The notes below the pieces were generated by a model. It was not told where the DNA came from and did not search any database. It saw only the letters and a list, made by a program, of their open reading frames with translations. A stretch of 64,000 nt of DNA from Thamnaconus septentrionalis (Eukaryota; Chordata; Actinopteri; Tetraodontiformes; Monacanthidae), in NCBI GenBank assembly GCA_009823395.1, contig CM020506.1, positions 23,360,501-23,424,500 of the forward strand. The letters are read 5' to 3'. Position 1 is the first letter of the stretch, and each line of letters begins with the position of its first letter. Below, in pieces: positions 9,568 through 19,387 of this stretch. The position numbers and the translations under genes are program-made.

Positions 9568-12067
9568 CAGTTTTTTACAATCGTCTGAACACAATGACCA
9601 ATCCTTCTCACACGTTTCCAAAACTGCTAACACACCAACACACCTACAACACACAACTGACAAAACAGCTACCGGTAACTTCATGCTCAAATCTCACATT
9701 TTAAACCAAACACTGACACTAGTTTTCAAAATGCAAGAATACACTAACACTATACACCAGTTCAACCAAACACCAACACCTTCTTTCTTCCATCAGAAAC
9801 CTTCAATCAGTCACATAACACTGTCATAAAAAACACTAACACCAGTTGGATTTACAGAAACTGCATTTTGTTTCAGGTACAGTATATTGTTTTTTTTTGT
9901 CATCTCTTTTTCTCCTACAAGTATGTCAGGTTCTTTTTGCATGTGGTAGGCCTAGATGCATACTATGTTTCTTTAGAGCAAGCAAACATTTAGTGGAAAT
10001 TAGTTTTCTGGAAAAAAGACAATCAAAACTAATGGAATTTTTGCAAAGGCTTTATTTGTAAAGAAAATGCGACAAAGCTGCAAGAATAAAAAACATTGCC
10101 ATTCAACATGTGGATACACAGGAAAAAAATACTTCTACGTCTTCTGCTTTGGGCCACATGACCTCATCAAGATCACACAGGATGTCTTTCCTGCCAAGGC
10201 ACCTGGGGAAGAATCTATTTGCATGTCTGATCCATCCCTGACAGTGTTCAGGTGTGATCTCCTGGCAAGCAGCATTCATGGCAACCAAAAGGGCCACCTG
10301 GGCATGTGGCTGGTGGTCACAGACCCTCCATCTCCATGCTGAAAAGAACTCCTCAATGGGGTTGAGGAAGGAGAATAAGGAGGAAAAAACAGATACACCA
10401 TTCTGGGATGGGCATCAAACCATGCTGCCACTTCATGCGACCGGTGGAATGCCACGTTGTCCCTGACCACTTCACAAGTTGGAAGGCCCCTGTCTGCTTC
10501 CGGCACAAGTCTTTCATGTAGCTCCTCCAAGAACAGTAAGAGCCGGTTAGTATTGAAGGGGTCAATCTCACATTTGTGCAAGACTACCCCATTGTTGGAT
10601 ATAGCAGCACAGATCGTGATGTTGACCCCTCTCTGGCCGGGCACGGTGATTGTGGCCCATTTCCCTATCACATGTCTGCCTCGCCAACACTTTTTGGCTA
10701 AGTTGAAGCTGGCCTCATCAATGTAAATCATCTCATGCGGGGCTTGATTGCCTTCCAACTCTATGACTCTCTGAAAGTAAAGACAGTATGAGTAAATGCT
10801 TTGCTTTATACTGATTGTACTGTAACCCAGGTTTCTAGAATAGTTTACTGCAAAATACACACTGTAATGCTTCAACTACTAAATAACCTTACCTGGACAT
10901 ACTGGTGACGGAGTTCTTTTATCCACTCACTGTTCCTTGAACGGAACCTTGTACAGCTGTTTCATGTAGATTTGATGTTTCGACAGTCGAACCAGAGTTG
11001 GTTGTCACGCTGATTGCGTTGATGGTTCCAAAGACTTCATCGTCTTCCAGAACTCTCACCTGAATTTCCTTGAGTTTTATTTCATTATTATTTCATTGTT
11101 GGCCACCACCATGGCCACAATGGACAGCTCCTGTTGTTCAGTTAGGAGCCTACCCCTGCCCCCTGAGTGAGGCAGATATTGGCTCCTTACAGAGAAGAGG
11201 AACAAAGTAACATATTAGCGATCGGAGGCACACAATTACAGAGTACAATACATGTTACTGCAAAATTCTATACTGTAAACTGATGTATAGGAGACACCTT
11301 TATGATATATCTTACCGGTTGGTTTCTCGAAAAATCCAGATCATATATGCCACAGTATCCCGGCTGAGGTGGGGCTGGACTCATTCTCCAGCTTCTCTGT
11401 ATGATAGGCCATGATTGATGACGTGGTCAATTATGGTTGCCCTAATTTCATAAGGAACACAAGTCCTGGGCCTTTGTTGAACACCACCACGCATTCTCAC
11501 TCCTCTCCCTCCAGGAATTCCTCGCCTTTGTCCTTGATCAACTCCTCTCCCTTGACCAACTCCTCTTCGCTCTGCCATTCTCTCATATCGTCTTGTTTCT
11601 TCAGACCCAAAACTGACACACCACACCAAACTTTTTGTGTTTGCTGTGATTTCTTTCAGCTGTGACTTCAATTAGTTGACTAATTTACATAACTTCTATC
11701 TGCTGCTTTTCAATGACAATTAGAAAAGACAAGAGATAATTTATTTGAATCTATAAAGTATAACTGCTGCTCACTTCAACTTTATCCTATTGGTTACATT
11801 TAGAACATGAGGTTATCTGTTCTGACATACTGAGAGAAAGCATTTGTAAATTTGTGAGTTAAAGTCAATTGTTTTGGCCTTGGTAGAGCTTGTCTGTAAA
11901 AGAAGTTAAAACATTTTTTAAATGTGTCCACTGTATGCACTTTGTGTCAAACAAACAAGAAATGTTTTAATTGTAAAAGTTACACAGGCTGATGTTCAAA
12001 CTGTGTGAAGGGTTTTGGAAATGTTGTGAAGTAATGGAATTTGTGTTCCGATGATTTTAAAAAACTG
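9568..12067 (-). mobile_element. Complete 2.5 kb IS630/Tc1-mariner-type DNA transposon
   Basis: The left terminus CAGTTTTTTACAATCGTCTG and the right terminus, read inward on the minus strand as CAGTTTTTTAAAATCATCGG, form terminal inverted repeats matching at 24 of 27 positions. TA dinucleotides flank both ends (9,566-9,567 and 12,068-12,069). The single transposase gene inside runs on the minus strand. The copy is full length but inactive, since its gene has a stop and frameshifts. The IS630-related sub-branch is suggested by the PGQRGVNIT and FPRCL motifs. Confidence 0.88.
10120..11590 (-). pseudogene. IS630/Tc1-type DDE transposase, three exons, broken
   Basis: Exon 1 (about 11,579-11,315) encodes an Arg/Gly-rich start (RRGIPGGRGVRMRGG) and a helix-turn-helix region (YEIRATIIDHVINHGLSYRE...RDTVAYMIWIFRETNR), with a donor GTAAGA. 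Exon 2 (about 11,188-10,893) carries the second helix-turn-helix and linker (GRGRLLTEQQELSIVAMVVANN), and ends at a donor GTAAGG. Exon 3 (about 10,774-10,120) carries the DDE domain: MIYIDEASFNLAK with the first Asp, PGQRGVNITICAAIS, then VVRDNVAFHRS with the second Asp. The PPYSP block and the C-terminus (CQGWIRHANRFFPRCLGR) follow. Defects are one TGA in exon 1 where relatives have CGA (a CpG transition), a frameshift in exon 2, and a frameshift near 10,370 between PPYSP and the third acidic residue. It belongs to the surrounding TIR element. Confidence 0.82.
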
Positions 12068-12297
12068 TAATGTGAATTAGATTTTTTACTTGTTTTTTTA
12101 AGGGCATTATTTTCTACTGGCCCCACCAGGTCAGTGGTTGGAACGCTCCAACCAGGTCTGGTGGCCCTGACAGTTTTTAAAGTACGCCCAGGTCACCGGG
12201 CCAGTTATATCGTCGACCCCAGCCTGAATTAGAAGGTTCAGGATTTTTTTGTTTGTTTTTGCATTCTCAACTACTAGCATATACATTTTTATTCCTG

Positions 12298-12606
12298 TTG
12301 TGTCCACATTACCAGCAGGTGGCGCTGTTCCAACCTTGAGGTGATGTTTTTGTTGCTGTTATTGTTGCAGTTGTTGTTGTTGCCATTATAGTTGTTGTTA
12401 TTGTTTTTGTTGTCGTGGTAGTAGTAGTAGTAGTAGTGAGTAGTAGTTGTTGTTGATGAATCCATGTATCATTTGTTCATTTGTTTTTCAAAATAAAACC
12501 AAAGCCAAAAAAATTAAATGACCGCTCATTTGTCCAATATCTATTTCAGCAAACAAAATGAATGAATGGAAAAGAAGTTTGTTTTTTGTTTTTCCGATTC
12601 CCGATT
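12298..12606 (+). repeat. TTG-rich dispersed repeat, copy 2
   Basis: Second copy of the repeat at 8,479-8,763, same orientation, with expanded (TTG)n and (TAG)n triplets. Confidence 0.75.
12312..12325 (+). promoter_or_regulatory. CTCF core-like motif in dispersed repeat, copy 2
   Basis: Same CCAGCAGGTGGCGC 14-mer and orientation as 8,493-8,506. Confidence 0.4.
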
Positions 12607-12631
12607 ATGCACTCAATTGGAAAATGAGTGC

Positions 12632-12669
12632 GGCCCGGTACCGGTCCGTGGGTCATGTGGTACCGGGCC
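12632..12669. repeat. GC-rich 11 bp inverted repeat
   Basis: Arms GGCCCGGTACC and GGTACCGGGCC flank 16 nt. Palindromes of this type occur at ends of some hAT-like elements. No partner end was found. Confidence 0.5.
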
Positions 12670-12671
12670 GG

Positions 12672-13436
12672 GGGACTTTAGCGCGATCTCCACCCCCACT
12701 TTGACATTTATTCCGCAGGACTTTAGCCTAATCTCATCACATCTGCATACTGTAACTGTCGATTTAGTCTACATGTTTTCTATTACAGGACAGCAGTTGC
12801 CAACAATGGCACGTGGGACCAACTCAGAGTTGATCATGGCAGGGAGTTTTACATGACCCTGTACCCATTTACATGCAAGAAAAGTTGTCTCAACACAGAC
12901 ATAACACCACCAGGCTTCAAAGGTGAATTTTGATCTACAAAATTGTGTGTGTGCGTGCGCGCGTGTGTAAATATATATTTATTATCCCAAATCAGAAAAT
13001 GTATTTGGAAACTGACAGCATAGATTGGTAAATTTATTGGCCCTTTATTATGATAAGCATTAGGTGGGTGATGTGATAGTGTAATTTTTTCAAGCATACA
13101 AGACTAAATCATGGCTGTCTATTCTTACCTTTAGTACCAGCTCTTTCTGATTCAGGGTTGTAGAAAATCTTTTCTAATGTGATGAGGTTTTTCCATTCAG
13201 TGAGTAATGTATTGTGTTTGTTTGTGCTCGTGTTTGAACAGAACCTTCATGTGGAGAGAATTTGGCCAGAGGTTAACATTCGGGTTAATGTCCCCCTAAA
13301 AAAGGCTCTGGTTCACCTGCTTGCTCAGGGATTACTTGATATGCAAGATAATATCACCAAATTTTGCATCTCCAACTTGGCGTGTCAAGTGAGTTGGATT
13401 AGACTTGGCAGAGTTGGCAAAGTAAAGAATACAAAG
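12672..13436. other. No gene recognised
   Basis: AT-rich with short uninformative frames. Includes a short alternating purine-pyrimidine tract (12,944-12,968). Confidence 0.4.
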
Positions 13437-13535
13437 ATAGCGGTGGTTACTAACCGTTTATCGACATGATTCAGCGGTTGTACTTTGTTATTTTGTAAAT
13501 AGCCATAAAACTAAATTTGCTTGAAAGCGTGAACA
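13437..13535 (+). repeat. Fragment of the TTAA-type repeat also at 41.9 and 60.5 kb
   Basis: The block around CGATTCAGCGGTTGTAC followed by AAATAGCC matches 41,862-41,935 and 60,450-60,525. Confidence 0.5.
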
Positions 13536-13539
13536 CGCT

Positions 13540-14160
13540 ATCAAGCTAGACCCCACAGAAGACAAGAAAAAGAAACTGAAAGCCCTGTTCATACAAATAT
13601 CTAGTACGTCCAGCATCGCAAACTGAATATATGGCACACCAAAATACACAAGAAAGGAACCCCACTCCGCCCCATGGTGGACAGCATAGGATCCGTAACA
13701 AATAAACGGTCAAATGCCCTAGTGGAGATTGTCAAACCACTGCAAAAACTCTAAGCAACTGGCCGACAAATTAAGCACTATCAAGGTAGAATCAGATGAG
13801 TTATTCATATCCCACAACGTAGTATCATTGTTTACAAAAACCCCAGTCGACGTCACTCTTAGTATAGCACAGAAGCGCCTCAAGGAGGGCAGGACACTAC
13901 ACAAACGTACAAAACTTACAGAAGACGACATACACCAGTTGCTAACCTTTGTAGCAAAGTAAACATATTTCCAATTCAAGAACACCATCTACAGGCAGAA
14001 ACAGGGATTTTCTAGGGGGACCCGCTCTCGGCCATCATGAGTGGTTTCTTCATGGAAGATGTGGAGAAGAAAGCCACAGTCACTTCCCCTGAGGACTACA
14101 GGCTGTCTCTTTGGAAGAGATATGTTGACGATATCTTAGAAAAAGTCAAAATCGGACATT
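13540..14160 (+). pseudogene. Penelope-like reverse transcriptase core, broken
   Basis: Fragments in changing frames follow the order of a Penelope-like RT. A leader (EDKKKKLKALF) comes first, then GTPK.TRKEPHSAPW, the counterpart of the G-x-PK-H-K...LRPIV block. A 77-codon frame (13,729-13,962) follows with SDELFISHNVVSLFTKTPVD, where family members have xFDVxSLFTxIP, and then HKRTKLTEDDI. Next is FQFKNTIYRQKQGF, then a frame (14,037-14,264) with SGFFMEDVEKK and KRYVDDI. The YVDD catalytic motif is preserved (14,121-14,132), but the first Asp of motif A reads as Asn in SHNVVSLF. Frameshifts and stops separate the blocks. Thumb and GIY-YIG are absent here. Confidence 0.75.
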
Positions 14161-14206
14161 ATGTTTTTTCATTAGACAAACTGTATTTTTACACTGACTT
14201 ATTCTT

Positions 14207-14246
14207 ATTCTTGTGTGTTTCCCTAATTAGGGAAACACACAAGAAT
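14207..14246. repeat. 40 bp perfect palindrome
   Basis: The left 20-mer ATTCTTGTGTGTTTCCCTAA is followed without spacer by its exact reverse complement. It sits just 3' of the Penelope RT relic and ahead of an AATAAA (14,292). Confidence 0.9.
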
Positions 14247-14511
14247 TACAATGTACCTGTTTAAACCTGTTTTTAATTTGTACTAATGGCAATAAACCTC
14301 TAATCTAACTCACTGTCAAAGATGCTAAAGGCCTAGCAGGACCTGCACAACCCCAGCAGATCTGATTGGACCGTGAGTGGAAAGTGGAGGAGCCAGAATT
14401 AAGAAAAAAACTGAGCGACGGCCGAACGTCTGGAGGAACTGAATCAAACTGGAATTTCCAGGAATTCAGTCGAAACCTCTGCAATTGGTCAACAAGGTTA
14501 CAAAACTTGCG

Positions 14512-14513
<2 letters not shown>

Positions 14514-14547
<34 letters not shown>
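14514..14547. repeat. (CA)n microsatellite
   Basis: About 17 CA units. Confidence 0.95.
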
Positions 14548-14549
<2 letters not shown>

Positions 14550-14899
14550 GGTTCATACACAATAGCACCGGCTATTGTCCAGTCACAACTGTCCTGGCAA
14601 CGAAGGACGAAGGACACTGCGGCATCAGCATGTGCGCACACCCACACACACACAGACACCTGCACACACATCAAGGTCCAGGCGTGAAGCAGTTTCCTCA
14701 ACAAGTCACATGACTTTTCCATGGAGGAGGTTTCAACAGGTCAGAGGTCGCCATTCACTCACAAACCATTTTTCGGTCACAGTGGCATCGTAAAACTAAA
14801 GTCATCGTAAAACTGCAGCTCTCCTGTTCACGCCAGGTTCACAACGGTGGCAGAAGCGCCGCGAATAGCCGCACAACAGAGACTGTTTCCTTTCGGCGC

Positions 14900-15182
14900 C
14901 CTTATTAACCAATGGTGTCGTTCACACCAGACTCAAAGCGGTGCACAACTCCGCAGCGGGCTCACGCTGTGCAGCATTCGTTTCGGTGTCTGGTCTATTT
15001 ATGCGCGAGCCGAGAGCGATCCGCGTCAAACTGGAAAGGAAGTCACTCAAAGAAACACGAGAGAATCCGCTTAATTTTCAAAATAAAAGCAATTTTCAAA
15101 ATAAAGTACTGTGATTGACAAATGATCATATTTGTGTACGTCATTTGTCAGTTTCTAGTATCACAGTGCAAGAGAGATGAAA

Positions 15183-15232
<50 letters not shown>

Positions 15233-15515
15233 GAAGGGGCACACAGTGAAATGGCCAATCACGCGAGTAAAAAGGAATGGTTTTATTTATTAATGGTTAG
15301 GAGCATTGGCTTGAGAATACCTCAAGGTTTGAGGTTGTTTTTGGAGAGTATCTGGACAGTTTAAGTATGTAATTGTTTTGGAATGTTCCAATGAGCATAA
15401 AAATAAAATATTTCCATAAAGGAATTATTACTGTCCTCTCCAATTTTTTCTAGAGTATAAGAAACACAATAAATATCTTGTTAAGTTACATACAGAGTAG
15501 GGTAGAAAAAATTTG
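14900..15515 (+). mobile_element. hAT-type repeat, copy 2, without the coding part
   Basis: Collinear with 6,160-6,672: the GAGCGATCCGCGTCAAACTGG block, the GGAAGTCACTCAAAGAAACA block, a (CA)n tract (15,186-15,231), AATGAAGGGGCACACAGTG, then AAATATCTTGTTAAGTTACAT. The dimerisation domain present in copy 1 is not found here. Confidence 0.55.
15186..15231. repeat. (CA)n microsatellite
   Basis: About 23 CA units at the same relative position as the (CA)n in the related repeat at 6.4 kb. Confidence 0.95.
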
Positions 15516-17302
15516 AACTTAATTTAACACAATAAAAATCAAAGCGTGTGCTCTTGTGTGGCAGCAGCAGAGTTATGAAAATGAAAATGCATTATTTATT
15601 TATTTATTGAGACCAAATGCATTATTATTATTATTATTATTTTACCATTTTAACATCCATTAAAATAAAAAAAAATAAAAAAAATTAAGAAATCTGGGTT
15701 AAAAGTGGAGCAGAAGTTTGACCTGCAGTCGCTTCTGTGGAGCCATTACTGCTCTTTTTTGTTTTGTTTGCCGTTTAGCGTTGTGTTAGCATACATGCCA
15801 AAAGCAGCAACACCAAAAACAGCCTGTTTAGGCAAAAAGGAATCTAACCATTCCGGGAAGAAAGGTTGTTTTTTTTTTTTTTTTGTTTTTTTAATTGAAA
15901 TTCCATAGGAATTCCATAGGATGGGGAGGGTTTACAGCTGGTTGGACAGGATTCTGATGCTTGCGCTCAGATGTCGTCAGGTTGGTTGAGCTTAAGTTGA
16001 AAAATAAAAACATCCGTGTTTACCCAGAATTCCCTTTAAGACACACTGTTTCCTGTTTTGTCAGCACCGTTTGTTATTGTTGTTGTTGTTGGTGGTGGAG
16101 GAGGTAAGTTGAATCATTTCAACTGTGAAGGATTTCTTCATTAACAGCCAAATCTTTCCTCGTGGAGCAGGATGGGATAATTTTTCCAGAAGTTGGTCCA
16201 TGTTGACCACCAATGCAGACTAAAACTGAACAATGTTTTGCCGTTTGTCTGGGTTGAATTTGTGACGTACAAATCTGACCATCATGACTCAGATGTATGT
16301 AGCCCGTCACTGCAGTCCGTTCACTCCAATGGAGCATTGAACAAAAAGATAGCCAGTACCTTGGTGTAGCGTGTTTGCCCAGTAGGTGGCAGGGCTGTAG
16401 CAGTGGCAGCGGAGCGCGAGGAGGTTATCGCTTGCTTGCGGCTCAGCACTGAGCGCTCTCCGGTGGTTGAGGGGGCAGCTGGTTTAGCTGCCACCGTTGC
16501 TTTCTCCACTCACTTGTCCAATGAGTGGACGGACCCTTGGAGATGTGACCACCAGACCTCGGGTGGACATCGTAGTCAACAACTCAACTCCGCTGGAAAA
16601 TTCTTGCTGTAATCCCACATAAGGCTCAGTGGCTGTTCTTCTGGCTCCCGTCGGCATCCACCTGGCCCCTGCTACACCGCATTCGCCCACCTGCGTTCAA
16701 TCAGTCTCTCCCTGCTGCTTCCTCTTCCCTCCTTTATAAGGGTCACGGGCCCAACCATTGTCCATGTCCTAGACAACAACTTTTAACCATGAACAAACTC
16801 AAAAAATAAAACAGACAGTTTTAGCATTCGTAGTGACTTTAATCTTCTTTTTATTTAGCATTCATAATGACTTCACACTTCTTTTTACAATCACAAATTT
16901 GCACTAATGATAATAATAAGAATAAGAATATCCTTAGGACCTGAATTATGTATTTAATTAGTTTATGTATGTATGTATGTATTGCTACATATGCTACATG
17001 TAAATAAAACCTTGACGTGACAGAGACTCCTTTAAGTTCTGGAATCCTCGGCTTCTTCCTGCAGCGAATTAGCTTTGGGGTTTTTTTTTAACCACAACCC
17101 TACCATTGGCAATTTTAAGTCAACATTACAAGAGTTTGAAATCAGAATCAAAAGACAAAATTCTTTCAGAATAGGTCAACAACAGTCATCAGGAGCACAA
17201 AGAGGAAGTAGTGTCAAGGCTCCACCAACCCTGTTTGACTGACAGACACTCAACAACACACATGAAGACAGAATAAGAATCAAGTCTCTCAGACGACTTC
17301 AG
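15516..17302. other. Region downstream of the TRIM gene; no other gene recognised
   Basis: Low-complexity A/T tracts, an (ATT)n run at 15,620-15,643 and a GC-richer stretch (16,370-16,740) with a short open frame lacking any known domain. A TTTATT at 16,850-16,855 is an AATAAA on the minus strand and could end the TRIM transcript. Confidence 0.4.
16379..16392 (+). promoter_or_regulatory. CTCF core-like motif
   Basis: CCAGTAGGTGGCAG fits the CTCF core consensus at every position. It lies about 0.9 kb from the 3' end of the TRIM ORF. Confidence 0.35.
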
Positions 17303-18673
17303 TCACAGGTTCATCAACTCTACTGAAGAATTGAATGAACCAACCCAAAGTCCAACGTGTAGCGGCTGAATAAAGGTGGCCCGAGCTCTGTAGAAGAGGT
17401 CCATGGTTCCAAGGACTCTGTAGAAGGACAGAAGACCTGCTGTGTGGTCCAGGTATATTCCCACTCTGGAGCATTCAGGACTTGAGATAATTGTCTTGAT
17501 GCTGTCGTGTCTAAAATTTGAACAAGATAAAATCCAGGATTTCTTATTTAATCCAAATGCACATTCAAAAGACTTTCCTGCTCTTCTGATGTTCTTGTAG
17601 GTCACTCCTATACCATATCCTAGCCCTCGGATCTCCACCTCCCAGTAACATCGTCCAGTCAGACTCTCTTTACTCAGGACCTGATAATAATCAGTGAATC
17701 TGTCTGGATGATCACTATAAGACTGAACTTTTGCAGTGTATCTTGCTTTTCTGTTCTCTTTGGATAATAACAGATGTTTGTTCACTGTGTTTGGGTCCAG
17801 AGTGATTTGACGTGAATATCTGAGGAATTCCCATCGGCTGAAGGGTTCTGGTTCTGGTTCTGGTTCTGGCAGTAAAACATCAACATTTGTCACTGTCTGT
17901 GAGTTGTTTGCTGATGTCCTCATCAGAACTCGCAGGATTTCATCTCTGTGCTGGGACACAGCTGCTGTCACGTCCTCAAAGTATCTCAGAGGACGGATCT
18001 CCATGCTGGTGGAGTCAGGCAATGGACTAAGTGCTGACAGTAAGAAGAACTTGTGGAGAAACTGACTGTGGTCCAGTGTGTGTGAGATCTTCTCCAGCTC
18101 AGCATCTCTCCTCTTCAGCTCGGTCATCTCCTGCTCCAGCTTCTTTTGAAGCTCTTTCACTCGATTCACTTCTGCTTCCTGCGTGGATCTGACCTGCTGC
18201 TGCACCTCAGCGAGTCTTTTCTCCAGCAGACAAATCATCTGGGTGAAGATGTCCTTGCTGTCCTTCACTGCTTTATCAGCAGAGCTTTTGATGGACTCCA
18301 CCTTCGTCTGAAGCATATTCAGGTCTTTTTCTCTGTGCTGGATGCTCTGCTGGATCTTCTGCCTGGTCTCCTCCAGCTCTCTCTGCCTCACAGTCGTCTC
18401 TTCAGCTTGGCGTCCAGTCTTCTCCAGGGTCTCCATTAAAGCCGCTAACATGGTGTTTTTCTCCAGGACTGGCCTCCATCTGAAGGTCCTCCTACACTGA
18501 GGGCAGCTGTAGACTCTCTTCTCCTCCTCTACATCCCAGTGATGTTGGAGACACTCCCTGCAGTAGCTGTGACCACAGGACGTAGTCACCGGATCCTTTA
18601 GAAGATCCAGACAGAAGGCACAAGAGAAGGTTTCCTGCACCAACTCAATTTTCTGAACTTGTGACTGCGCCAT
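17303..18673 (-). CDS. TRIM16-like E3 ubiquitin ligase, single exon, lacking B-boxes
   Basis: 456 residues in one uninterrupted frame. Residues 18-60 form a C3HC4 RING with C18, C21, C33, H35, C38, C41, C57 and C60, all in place, which should recruit an E2 and transfer ubiquitin. Residues about 90-205 are heptad-rich coiled coil (RQRELEETRQKIQQS, then KELQKKLEQEMTELKRRDAE) for dimerisation. An EPEPEPEP spacer (270-277) leads to PRY (ITLDPNT, 290-296) and SPRY (TGRCYWEVEIRG at 339-350, GIYLDH at 405-410). Fish TRIM16-like relatives normally have one or two B-boxes between RING and coiled coil. Here LEKTGRQ is followed directly by the coiled coil, so about 100 residues appear deleted in frame. 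MAQSQ is the first Met in frame and is chosen as start. Family members are cytoplasmic and often antiviral; that role is inferred. A related coiled-coil relic lies at 63.2 kb. Confidence 0.88.
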   Translation of the reverse strand: MAQSQVQKIELVQETFSCAFCLDLLKDPVTTSCGHSYCRECLQHHWDVEEEKRVYSCPQCRRTFRWRPVLEKNTMLAALMETLEKTGRQAEETTVRQRELEETRQKIQQSIQHREKDLNMLQTKVESIKSSADKAVKDSKDIFTQMICLLEKRLAEVQQQVRSTQEAEVNRVKELQKKLEQEMTELKRRDAELEKISHTLDHSQFLHKFFLLSALSPLPDSTSMEIRPLRYFEDVTAAVSQHRDEILRVLMRTSANNSQTVTNVDVLLPEPEPEPEPFSRWEFLRYSRQITLDPNTVNKHLLLSKENRKARYTAKVQSYSDHPDRFTDYYQVLSKESLTGRCYWEVEIRGLGYGIGVTYKNIRRAGKSFECAFGLNKKSWILSCSNFRHDSIKTIISSPECSRVGIYLDHTAGLLSFYRVLGTMDLFYRARATFIQPLHVGLWVGSFNSSVELMNL

Positions 18674-18900
18674 TTCCCCTCTGTAAGCGACTGGCTGAGT
18701 TCAAGTTTCTCAGAAGTAAAATCAAGTTCAGTTGAATGGAATGGAGTAAGGAAACACTGAGACAGCGTTGTGATTGGCTGGAAGGAGCATGGCGGGAGGG
18801 GCTTTTGTTGCTGGCCTTCATTCCGGGAAGAGGAGTGACAGGATGGATGTGCACTTTGTTTCCTTTTTGTTGCTGAGAAGCAGATAAACCGGCTCTTCTA
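18674..18900 (-). promoter_or_regulatory. 5' flank of the TRIM gene
   Basis: The minus strand upstream of the start has a CCAATCACAACGC element about 110 nt before the ATG and a purine-rich AAAGGAAACAAAG about 175 nt before it. No TATA box was seen, and no full interferon-response element (GAAANNGAAA) was found. A promoter is expected here, but its start site cannot be placed. Confidence 0.3.
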
Positions 18901-19387
18901 AAAGTTCCTTGTAGCTGTCAAGGCAAGTGCGTGAGCCAATCATCTAACCAGGTGGGGCACAGGAGCCCGAGCACTGGGGGAACACAGGCTGCCCTCTGGT
19001 ACAGCACCGGGCATGTCTATCAGTCCCTGGTGTAGTCCTCCATAACACTTTATAATAATTACCCATTACAAGTTGTCAATAGATAATTTATAGATGTTAA
19101 ATAAGGAGATATTAATGACTTGTTTAGTATTTGCTAACAGTTAAGGGTTTATAACTGTGTGTTATGGATAGTTAATAGATTATTAATAAACTGTTAGTTA
19201 ATGAGTCATAAATTACTTGTTGAATATTTGCTTACAGTTTGTTTAGAACTTATAACTGTGTCTTATAGATAGTCAATAGATAACATACAAGCTGTCAGTT
19301 AATTTGTCAATTACTTGTTAACCCTATGTTAATCATTTCTAACTATGCCTTATAAATTAGTAATAGATTATTGATCTTGCTAATAAC

